Of a DNA stretch of 64,000 nucleotides, positions 8,031 to 18,300 are shown piece after piece (within the stretch, counting starts at the first letter, position 1; the number at the start of each line of letters is the position of its first letter). The stretch lies in assembly GCA_963693285.1 (NCBI GenBank), contig OY848929.1, positions 3,164,501 to 3,228,500 of the forward strand, given 5' to 3'. This stretch comes from Xestospongia muta. Its lineage: Eukaryota; Porifera; Demospongiae; Haplosclerida; Petrosiidae. A program made the translations under genes and the position numbers. The notes beneath the pieces were generated by a model. It ran no database searches, was not told the origin of the DNA, and was given only the letters and a program-made list of their open reading frames with translations.

Positions 8031-9020
8031 CTAGTTGTTTTGATGTAGATGGCTTTCTAACCATAAAATCCTGTGTCCTGTGTCAATGTAGTGGCATGCA
8101 AGAGCGTTGTTGGTATCTCTGTTCATGACAGCTCTTTTATGTTCAGCTATCCTAGTCTTCAATGTTCGGCCTGTTTTTCCGATGTAGATAGTTCCACATT
8201 CACAGGGGATCCTATAGATGACACCAATCTTTTCTTCCTGTGGAGTGGGGATCTTGACCCATGATAAGGACCTTCTGAGTGTGTATTTTGAGGAAAAGGC
8301 TGTTGTGATGTTAAGGAAGCGACAGGCTCTCCCAATGTCCTCACTGAGGCCTTTGACATAAGGGAGAACTAGGGTTCTCTTCCTGTCTGTCTTTGTTAAA
8401 AGGTCGCAGGGAGGGGTGGAAGCATCTTCATTTCTCTTGAGCCTTGAAGGTTTAAGGCTGTTGTTTACTCGACTTGATGAATATCCATTAGCTCTGAAGA
8501 CATTGTATAATCTGTTTAACTCAGAGGGGAAGTTTCCTTCTGAGCAGACATTGAGGGCCCTGTTCCTGAGGCATTTGATAATACCTGATTTGATGAGTGG
8601 GTGGTGGTTGGATCTGTAATTCAGGTATCTATCAGTATGTGTAGGTTTCCTGTAAACAGTTGTGGTCAGTCTACTATTGTTTTTAGAAACAAGTACATCT
8701 AAGAAGGCAATAGAGTTGTTGTTCTCAATCTCCATTGTGAACTTGATTCTATCATGTAGACCATTGATATGAGACAGGAATTCTTGTAAGGAGGAGTTGT
8801 TGTGTGGCCAAATGACGAAAGTGTCATCTACATATCTCTTCCAAAATTTAGGTTGTAAGTGGAATGTAGCAATAGCTGTGTTTTCAAAGTCTTCCATGAA
8901 GATATTAGCCAATGCAGATGATAGTGGGGATCACATAGCTGTACCATCTGTTCGTTCATATATTGGATCCTCATAGCTGAAAAAAGTTGATTTTAAGTGA
9001 CTGTTTTTTGCCATTGTTTC
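8031..9020 (-). pseudogene. PLE polyprotein remnant: reverse transcriptase palm plus GIY-YIG endonuclease, copy 1
   Basis: The homology starts near 9002 (NSHLKSTFFSYEDPIYERTDG), just inside the inverted end repeat, so the RT fingers are missing. RT motif B reads TDGTAM, then TGA at 8933-8931 where glycine is expected, then SPLSSALANIFME. After the stop the frame is open for 293 codons to TAG at 8031. RT motif C is YVDD (in KRYVDDTFVI), followed by FTMEIENNNSIAFLD (motif D region) and VYRKPTHTDRYL. The C-terminal third is the endonuclease: GVIYRIPCECGTIYIGKTGRTLKTRIAEH with the GIY-like and YIG signatures, then the GHRILW segment. It ends early at HQNN, so the last part of the nuclease is lost. 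The codon at 8912 is TTG, not ATG, so it is no true start. Now a fossil. Confidence 0.9.
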
Positions 9021-9117
9021 ATAAAGAGCTGATGAAGGCCTTTGGCCGAATCGTTCTGTTGTCTTTTTTCAGAATTTTATCACGTTCATAAAGCTCAATT
9101 CATTTCTATGTTTAAAT
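8995..9117 (+). repeat. Right terminal inverted repeat of PLE copy 1
   Basis: The plus strand reads aagtgactgttttttgccat and onward, matching the minus strand of 7655-7783. It shares its first 8 bases (aagtgact) with the RT coding strand at the truncation point, a microhomology that may mark where the 5' end was joined to an inverted fragment. Confidence 0.82.
9023..9069 (+). ncRNA. Hammerhead-ribozyme-like core in the inverted 5' fragment, copy 1
   Basis: The same core as at the other end, now on the plus strand: aaagag, CTGATGA, a, GGCC-TTT-GGCC, GAATC, loop, GTC, TTTTTT. The cleavage triplet GTC is intact and stem I (aaagag with tttttt) pairs at all six positions counting G-U pairs, but GAAA has become GAAT. 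Each PLE end therefore carries one different core defect. Confidence 0.45.
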
Positions 9118-9130
9118 GTCTTTAGATCAG

Positions 9131-10185
9131 CTTAATAAAGCAGTTTTGACACTTAATTTCTAAACTTTCTTAATATCAAAAAGGTCTAAACAGTTTATTT
9201 TAGAGTTTTGACCTATTTAAACTGATTTCTGATGATTTAAGACTGATAAAGTTGGTAAACTCTTTACATCACCTTAATAAAGCAGTTTGACAGTTAATTT
9301 CTAAACTTTCTTAACTTTAAAAAAGGTCTAAACAGTTTATTTTAGAGTTTTAACCTATTTATAGTAATTTATCCAAACAAATAAGACTGATAAAGTTGCT
9401 AAACTCTTTAGATCAGGCTAATAAAGCAGTATTGACAGTTAATTTGTAAATGTTCTTAACTTTCAAAAAGGTCTAAACAGTTTATTGTAGAGTTTTAACC
9501 TATTTAAAAAACATATCCAAAGATTTAAGACTGATAAAGTTGCTAAACTCTTTAGATCAGCTTAATAAAGCAGTTTTGACAGTTAATTTCTAAACTTTCT
9601 TAACTTTGAAAAAGGTCTAAACAGTTTATTTTAGAGTTTTAACCTATTTAAACTACTTTATCCAAAGATTTAAGTCTGACAAAGTTGCTAAACTCTTTAG
9701 ATCAGCTTAATAAAGCAGTTTTGATACTTAATTTCTACACATTCTCAATTTTCAAAAAGCTCTTAATAGTTTATTTTAGAGTTTTAACAAATTTAAACTA
9801 AATTATCCAACGATTTAAGACTGATAAAGTTGCTAAACTCTTTAGATCTGATTGATAAAGCAGTTTTGACATTTAATTTCTAAATGTTCTTAAATTTCAA
9901 AAAGGTCTAAACAGTTTATTTTAGAGTTTTAACCTATTTAAACTACTTTATCCAAAGATTTAAGTCTGACGAAGTTCCTAAACTCTTTAGATCAGCTTAA
10001 TAAAGCAGTTTTGACATTTAATATCTAATCTTTAATAACTTTCAAAAAGTTCTAAACAGCTTATTTTAGAGTTTTAACCTATTTAACTAATTTATCCAAA
10101 GATTTAAGACTGATAAAGTTGCTAAACTCTTTAGATCAACTTAATAAAGCAGTTTACACTCTTAATTTCTAAACTTTCTAAAGTA
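9131..10185 (+). repeat. 145-bp satellite, orientation A, right of PLE copy 1
   Basis: About seven diverged orientation-A monomers continuing the array interrupted by the PLE. From 9294 on this segment is absent in the second copy of the large duplication. Confidence 0.88.
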
Positions 10186-10194
10186 ATTGAAATA

Positions 10195-11766
10195 AATTTA
10201 AAGCTCTAAAATAAACTGTTCTGAGCTTTTGAAAGTTTAGAAATTAACTGTCAAAACTGTTTAATTAAGCCTACCTACACAGTATAGTAAAAATATCAGA
10301 CTAACATTTTTAGATAAACTATTTTAAAAAGGTTAAAAGTCTAAAATATACTGTTTATACGTCTATGAAAGTTAAAAAAGTTTAGAAATTAAGTGTCAAA
10401 ACTGCTTTATTAAGCTGATATAAAAGGTTTAGCAAATTTATCAGTCTTAAATCTTTGGATAAAGTAGTTTAAATAGGTTAAAACTCTAAAATAAACTATT
10501 TAGACCTTTTTAAAAGTTAAGAAAGTTTAGAAATTAACTGTCAAAACTGCTTTATTAAGCTGATCTAATGAGTTTAGCACTTTGTCAGTCTTAAATCTTT
10601 GGATAAAGTAATTAAATAGGTTAAAACTCTAAAATAAACTGTTTAGACCTTTTTTGAAAGTTAAGAAAGTTTAGAAATTAACTGTCAAAACTGCTTTATT
10701 AAGCTGATCTAAAGAGTATACCAACTTTATCAAACTTAAATCTTTGGATAAAGTAGATTAAATAAATAATAATACTCTAAAATAAACTGTTTAGACCTTT
10801 TTGAAAGTTAAGAAAGTTTAGAAAGTAACTGTCAAATCTACTTTAATAAGCTGATCTAAAGAGATTATCAACCTTATCAAACGTAAATCATGCGAAAATT
10901 TAGTTTAAATAGGTTAAATCTCGAAAATAAACTGTTGAGAGCTTTTTGAAAGTTAAGAAAGTTTAGAAATGAACTGTCAAAATTGCTTTATTAAGCTGAT
11001 CTAAAGAGTTTAGAAACTTTATCAGTCTTAAATCTTTGGATTAAGCAGTTTAAATAGGTGAAACCTCTCAAAAATAAACTGTTTAGACGTTTTTTAAGTT
11101 AAAAAAGTTTAGAAATTAACTGTCGAAACATCTTTAATAAGCTGATCTAAAGAGATTATCAACCTTATCAAACGTAAATCATGCGAAAATTTAGTTTAAA
11201 TAGCTTAAAAATCTAAAATAAACTGTTGAGAGCTTTTTCAAACTTAAGAAAGTTTAGAAATGAACTGTCAAAACTGCTATACTAAGCTGATCTAGTGAGT
11301 TTAGGAACTTTATCATTCTCAAATCTTTGGATAATGTAGTTTAAATAGGTTAAAACTCTCAAATAAACTGTTTAGACCTTTTTGAAAGTTAAGAAAGCTT
11401 AGAAATTAACTATCAAAACTTCTTTATTAAGCTTATCTAAAGAATTTAGCAACTTTATCAGTCTTAAATCTTTGGATAAAGTAGTTTAAATAAGTTAAAA
11501 CTCTAAAATAAACTGTTTAGACAATTTTGAAAGTTAAGAACGTTTAGAAATTAAGTGTCAAAACTGCTATACTAAGCTGATCTAATGAGTTTAGGAACTT
11601 TATCATTCTCAAATCTTTGGATAATGTAGTTTAAATAGGTTAAAACTCTAAAATAAACTGTTTAGACCTTTTTTGAAAGTTAAGAAAACTGCTTGTTAAG
11701 CTGATCTAAAGATTTTATCAACATTATCAGTCTTGAATCTTTGGATAAAGTATTTTAAATAGGTTA
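10195..11766 (-). repeat. 145-bp satellite, orientation B, diverged internal block
   Basis: About eleven orientation-B monomers with many substitutions and indels. Around 10,850-11,250 some units share local variants (gagattatcaacc, aaatcatgcgaaaa), showing small-scale duplication. The array switches back to A at 11766/11767 directly, over the shared word gttaaag. The whole block is missing from the second copy of the 30-kb unit. Confidence 0.88.
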
Positions 11767-14700
11767 AAGTTGCTAAACTCTTTAGATCAGCTTAATAAAG
11801 CAGTTTTGACACTTAATTTCTAAACTTTCTTAACTTTCAAAAAGGTCTAAACAGTTTATTTTAGAGTTTTAACCTATTTAAACAACTTTATCCAAAGATT
11901 TAAGTAGATAAAGTTGATAAACTCTTTAGATCAGCTTGATAAAGCTGTTTTGACACTTAATTTATAAAATTTCTTAACTTTGAAAAAGGTCTAAACAGTT
12001 TATTTCAGAGTTTTAACCTATTTAAACTACTTTATCCAAAGATTTAAGACTGATAAAGTTGCTAAACTCTTTAGATCAGCTAAATAAAGCAGTTTTGACA
12101 CTTAATTTCTAAACTTTCTTAACTTTCAAAAAGGTCTAAACAGTTTATTTTACAGTTTTAACCTATTTAAACTACTTTATCCAAAGATTTAATACTGATA
12201 AAGTTGCTAAACTCTTTACATCAGCTTAATAAAGCAATTTTGACACTTAATTTCTAAACTTTGTTAACTTTCAAAAAGGTCTAAACAGTTTATTTTAGAG
12301 TTTTAACCTATTTAAACTACTTTATCCAAAGATTTAAGTCAGATAAAGTTGATGAACTCTTTAGATCAGCTTAATAAAGCAGTTTTGACAGTTAATTTCT
12401 AACCTTTCTTAACTTTGAAAATGGTCTAAGCAGTTTATTTCAGAGTTTTAACCTATTTAAACTACTTTATCCATAGATTTAAGACTGATAAATTTGCTAA
12501 ACTCTTTAGATCAGCTAAATAAAGCAGTTTGACAGTTAATTTTTAGACTTTCTTAACTTAGAAAATGGTCTAAACAGTTTATTTTATAGTTTTAACCTAT
12601 TTAAACTACTTTATCCAAAGATTTAAGACTAATAAAATTGCTAAAATCTTTAAAACAGTTTAATAAAGCAGTTTTGACAGTTAATTTCTACAGTTTCTTA
12701 ACTTTCAAAAAGGTCTAAACAGTTTATTTTAGAGTTTTAACCTATTTAAACTACTTTATCCAAAGTATTAAGACTGATAATGTTGATAAACTCTTTAGAT
12801 CAGCTAAATAAAGCAGTTTTGACACTTAATTTCTAAACTTTTTTAACTTTCAAAAAGGTCTAAACAGTTTATTTTAGAGTTTTAACCTATTTAAACTACT
12901 TTATCCAAAGATTTAATACTGATAAAGTTGCTAAACTCTTTAGATCAGCTTAATAAAGCAGTTTTGACACTTAATTTCTAAACTTTCTTAACTTTCAAAA
13001 AGGTCTAAACAGTTTATTTTAGAGTTTTAACCTATTTAAACTACTTTATCCAAAGATTTAAGTCAGATAAAGTTGATAAACTCTTTAGATCAGCTTAATG
13101 AAGCAGTTTTGACAGTTAATTTCTAAACTTTCTTAACTTTGAAAATGGTCTAAACAGTTTATTTCATAGTTTTAACCTATTTAAACTACTTTATCCATAG
13201 ATTTAAGACTTATAAATTTGCTGAACTCTTTAGATTAGCTAAATAAAGCAGTTTTAACAGTTAATTTTTAGACTTTCTTAACTTAGAAAATGGTCTAAAC
13301 AGTTTATTTTATAGTTTTAACTTATTTAAACTACTTTATCCAAAGATTTAAGACTGATAAAATTGCTAAAATCTTTAAAACAGTTTAATAAAGCAGCTTT
13401 GACACTTAATTTCTAAACTTTCTTAACTTTCAAAAAGGTCTAAACAGTTTATTTTAGAGTTTTAACCTATTTAAACTACTTTATCCAAAGTTTTAAGACT
13501 GATAAAGTTGCTAAACTCTTTAGATCAGCTTAATAAAGCAGTTTTTACAGTTAATTTCTAAACTTTCTTAACTTTCAAAAAGATCTAAACAGTTTATTTT
13601 AGAGTTTTAACCTATTTAAACTACTTTATCCAAAGATTTAATACTGATAAAGTTGCTAAACTCTTTAGATCAGCGTAATAAAGCAGTTTTGACACTTAAT
13701 TTCTACACTTTCTTAACTTTGAAAATGGTCTAAACAGTTTATTTCAGAGTTTTAACCTATTTAAACTACTTTATCCATAGATTTAAGACTGATAAATTTG
13801 CTAAACTCTTTAGATTAGCTAAATAAAGCAGTTTTAACAGTTAATTTTTAGACTTTCTTAACTTAGAAAATGGTCTAAACAGTTTATTTTAGAGTTTTAA
13901 CCTATTTAAACTACTTTATCCAATGATTTAAGACTGATAAAATTGCTAAAATCTTTAAAACAGTTTAATAAAGCAGCTTTGACACTTAATTTCTAAACTT
14001 TCTTAACTTTCAAAAAGGTCTAAACAGTTTATTTTAGAGTTTTAACCTATTTAAACTACTTCATCCAAAGTTTTAAGACTGATAAAGTTGTTAAACTCTT
14101 TAGATCAGCTTAATAAAGCAGTTTTTACAGTTAATTTCTAAACTTTCTTAACTTTCAAAAAGGTCTAAACAGTTTATTTTAGAGTTTTAACCTATTTAAA
14201 CTACCTTATCCAAAGGTTTAAGTCAGATAAAGTTGATGAACTCTTTAGATCAGCTTAATAAAGCAGTTTTGACAGTTAATTTCTAAACTTTCTTAACTTA
14301 GAAAATGGTCTAAACAGTTTATTTTATAGTTTTAACCTATTTAAACTACTTTATCCAAATATTTAAGACTAATAAAATTGCTAAAATCTTGAAAACAGTT
14401 TAATAAAGCAGGTTTGACAGTTAATTTCTAAAGTTTCTTAACTTTCAAAAAGGTCTAAACAGTTTATTTTAGAGTTTTAACCTATTTAAACTACTTTATC
14501 CAAAGTATTAAGACTGATAATGTTGATAAACTCTTTAGATCAGCTAAATAAAGCAGTTTTGACAGTTAATTTCTAAACTTTCTTAACTTTCAAAAAAGTC
14601 TAAACAGTTTATTTTAGAGTTTTAACCTATTTAAACTACTTTATCCAAAGATTTAACACTGATAAAGTTGCTAAACTCTTTAGATCAGCTTAATAAAGCA

Positions 14701-15240
14701 GTTTTCACATCTAATTTCTAAACTTTCTTAACTTTGAAAAAGGTCTAAACAGTTTATTTTAGAGTTTTAACTTATTTAAACTACTTTATCCAAAGATTTA
14801 AGTCAGATAAAGTTGATGAACTCTTTAGATCAGCTTAATAAAGCAGTTTTGACAGTTAATTTCTAAACTTTCTTAACTTAGAAAATGGTCTAAACAGTTT
14901 ATTTTATAGTTTTAACCTATTTAAACTACTTTATCCAAATATTTAAGACTAATAAAATTGCTAAAATCTTGAAAACAGTTTAATAAAGCAGGTTTGACAG
15001 TTAATTTCTAAAGTTTCTTAACTTTCAAAAAGGTCTAAACAGTTTATTTTAGAGTTTTAACCTATTTAAACTACTTTATCCAAAGATTTAAGACTGATAA
15101 AGTTGCTAAACTCTTTAGATCAGCTTAATAAAGCAGTTTTGACACTTAATTTCTAAACTTTCTTAACTTTCAAAAAGATCTAAACAGTTTATTTTAGAGT
15201 TTTAACCTATTTAAACTACTTTATCCAAAGATTTAAGACT

Positions 15241-15385
15241 GATAAAGTTGCTAAACTCTTTAGATCAGCTTAATAAAGCAGTTTTGACATCTAATTTCTA
15301 AACTTTCTTAACTTTCAAAAAGGTCTAAACAGTTTATTTTAGAGTTTTAACCTATTTAAACTACTTTATCTAAAGATTTAAGACT
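15241..15385 (+). repeat. Representative 145-bp satellite monomer
   Basis: One near-consensus unit in orientation A. Landmarks in order are ataaagttgctaaactcttt, agatcagcttaataaagcag, ttttgac, taatttctaaactttctt, aaaaggtctaaacagttta, ttttagagttttaacctatt, taaactactttatccaaag and atttaagactg. It is very AT-rich and close in length to a nucleosome core. I do not recognise it as a named satellite. Confidence 0.92.
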
Positions 15386-18300
15386 GATAAAGTTGCTAAA
15401 CTCTTTAGATCAGCTAAATAAAGCAGTTTTGACAGTTAATTTCTAAACTTTCTTAACTTTGAAAAAGGTCTAAACAGTTTATTTTAGAGTTTTAACCTAT
15501 TTAAACTACTTTATCCAAAGATTTTTTACTGATAATGTTGATAAACTCTTTAGATCAGCTAAATAAAGCATTTTTGACCGTTAATTTCTAAACTTTCTTA
15601 ACTTTCAAAAAGGTCTAAACAGTTTATTTTAGAGTTTTAACCTATTTAAACTACATTATCCAAAGATTTAAGACTGATAAAGTTGCTAAACTCTTTAGAT
15701 CAGCTAAATAAAGCAGTTTTGACACTTAATTTGTAAACTTTCTTAACTTTCAAAAAGGTCTAAACAGTTTATTTTAGAGTTTTAACCTATTTAAACTACT
15801 TTATCCAAAGATTTAAGACTGATAAAGTTGCTAAACTCTTTAGATCAGCTTAATAAAGCAGTTTTGACACTTAATTTCTAAACTTTCTTAACTTTCAAAT
15901 AGGTCTAAACAGTTTATTTTAGAGTTTTAACCTATTTAAACTACTTTATCCAAAGATTCAAGACTGATATAGTTGCTAAACTCTTTAGATCAGCTTAATA
16001 AAGCAGTTTTGACACTTAATTTCTAAACTTTCTTAACTTTCAAAAAGGTCTAAACAGTTTATTTCAGAGTTTTAACCTATTTAAACTACTTTATCCAAAG
16101 ATTTAAGACTGATAAAGTTGCTAAACTCTTTAGATCGGCTTAATAAAGCAATTTTGACACTTAATTTCTAAACTTTCTTAACTTTCAAAAAGGTCTAAAC
16201 AGTTTATTTTAGAGTTTTAACCTATTTAAACTACTTTATCCAAAGATTTAATACTGATAAAGTTGCTAAACTCTTTAGATCAGCTTAATAAAGCAGTTTT
16301 GACACTTAATTTCTAAACTTTCTTAACTTTCAAAAAGGTCTAAACAGTTTATTTTAGAGTTTTAACCTATTTAAACTACTTTATCCAAAGATTTAACACT
16401 GATAAAGTTGCTAAACTCTTTAGATAAGCTTAATAAAGCAGTTTTGACACTTAATTTCTAAACTTTCTTAACTTTCAAAAAGATCTAAACAGTTTATTTT
16501 AGAGTTTTAACCTATTTAAACTACTTTATCCAAAGAGTTAAGACTGATAAAGTTGCTAAACTCTTTAGATCATCTAAATAAAGCAGTTTTGACAGTTAAT
16601 TTCTAAACTTTCTTAACTTTCAAAAAGGTCTAAACAGTTTATTTTAGAGTTTTAACCTATTTAAACTACTTTATCCAAAGATTTAAGACTGATTCTTTAG
16701 ATCATCTAAATAAAGCAGTTTTGACACTTAATTTCTAAACTTTCTTAACTTTCAAATAGGTCTAAACAGTTTCTTTTAGAGTTTTAACCTGTTTAAACTA
16801 CTTTATCCAAAGATTTCAGACTGATAAAGTTGCTAAACTCTTTAGATCGGCTTAATAAAGCAGGTTTTAGCCTTAATTTTTAAACTTTCTTAACTTTCAA
16901 AAAGGTCTAAACAGTTTATTTTAGAGTTTTAACCTATTCAAACTACTTTATCCAAAGATTTAACACCAATAAAGTTGCTAAACTCTTTAGATCAGCTAAA
17001 TAAAGCAGTTTTGACAGTTAATTTCTAAACTTTCTTAACTTTCAAAAAGGTCTAAACAGTTTATTTTAGAGTTTTAACCTATTTAAACTAATTTATCCAA
17101 AGATTGAAGACTGATAAAGTTGCTAAACTCTTTAGATCAGCTAAATAAAGCAATTTTGACACTTAATTTCTAAACTTTCTTAACTTTCAAAAAGGTCTAA
17201 ACAGTTTATTTTAGAGTTTTAACCTATTTAAACTACTTTATCCAAAGATTTAAGGCTAATAAAGTTGCTAAACTCTTTAGATCAGCTTAATAAAGCAGTT
17301 TTGAAAGTTAATTTCTAAACTTTCTTAACTTTCAAAAAGGTCTAAACAGTTTATTTTAGAGTTTTAACCTATTTAAACTACTTTATCCAAAGATTTAAGA
17401 CTGATAAAGTTGCTAAACTCTTTAGATCGGCTTAATAAAGCAATTTTGACACTTAATTTCTAAACTTTCTTAACTTTCAAAAAGGTCTAAACAGTTTATT
17501 TTAGAGTTTTAACCTATTTAAACTACTTTATCCAAAGATTTAAGACTGATAAAGTTGCTAAACTCTTTAGATCAGCTAAATAAAGCAGTTTTGACACTTA
17601 ATTTCTAAACTTTCTTAACTTTCAAAAAGGTCTAAACAGTTTATTTTAGAGTTTTAACCTTTTTAAACTACTTTATCCAAAGATTTAAGACTGATAAAGT
17701 TGCTAAACTCTTTAGATCGGCTTAATAAAGCAGTTTTTACCCTTAATTTTTAAACTTTCTTAACTTTCAAAAAGGACTGAACAGTTTATTTTAGAGTTTT
17801 AACCTATTTAAACTACTTTATCCAAAGATTTAAGACTGATAAAGTTGCTAAACTCTTTAGATCAGCTAAATAAAGCAGTTTTGACAGTTAATTTCTAAAC
17901 TTTCTTAACTTTGAAAAAGGTCTAAACAGTTTATTTTAGAGTTTTAACCTATTTAAACTACTTTATCCAAAGATTTAAGACTGATAAAGTTGCTAAACTC
18001 TTTAGATCAGCTAAATAAAGCAATTTTGACAGTTAATTTCTAAACTTTCTTAACTTTCAAAAAGGTCTAAACAGTTTATTTTAGAGTTTTAACCTATTTA
18101 AACTACTTTATCCAAAGATTTAAGACTAATAAAGTTGCTGAACTCTTTAGATCAGCTTAATAAAGCAGTTTTGACAGTTAATTTCTAAACTTTCTTAACT
18201 TTCAAAAAGGTCTAAACAGTTTATTTTAGAGTTTTAACCTATTTAAACTACTTTATCCAAAGATTTAAGACTGATTCTTTAGATCATCTAAATAAAGCAG

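Larger units (their letters stand above)
7630..9118 (-). mobile_element. Penelope-like retroelement (PLE), truncated, copy 1
   Basis: A 1.49-kb insertion inside an orientation-A satellite monomer. It is flanked by tctttgtatcag (7618-7629) and tctttagatcag (9119-9130), a 12-bp target duplication with two mismatches; the right one keeps the satellite consensus. The sense strand is minus. It carries part of a reverse transcriptase joined to a GIY-YIG endonuclease, the hallmark of PLEs. Inverted repeats of about 125 bp lie at its ends, as is common in PLEs whose 5' end is an inverted partial copy. The protein frame is broken in at least two places, so the copy is inactive. Confidence 0.9.

Noticed and set aside
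8073..8619. Small plus- and minus-strand frames overlapping the PLE protein (also at 38833-39379)
   Set aside because: They are antisense or alternative-frame shadows of the conserved RT/GIY-YIG frame and have no features of their own.
8910..8912. Start codon for the 293-codon PLE frame (also at 39670-39672)
   Set aside because: The codon is TTG inside conserved RT sequence just after an in-frame stop; homology continues upstream, so this is not a translation start.
7630..9118. LTR retrotransposon or DNA transposon because of terminal repeats
   Set aside because: The ends are inverted, not direct, and the protein is an RT palm fused to a GIY-YIG nuclease without integrase, protease or transposase; this fits a PLE.
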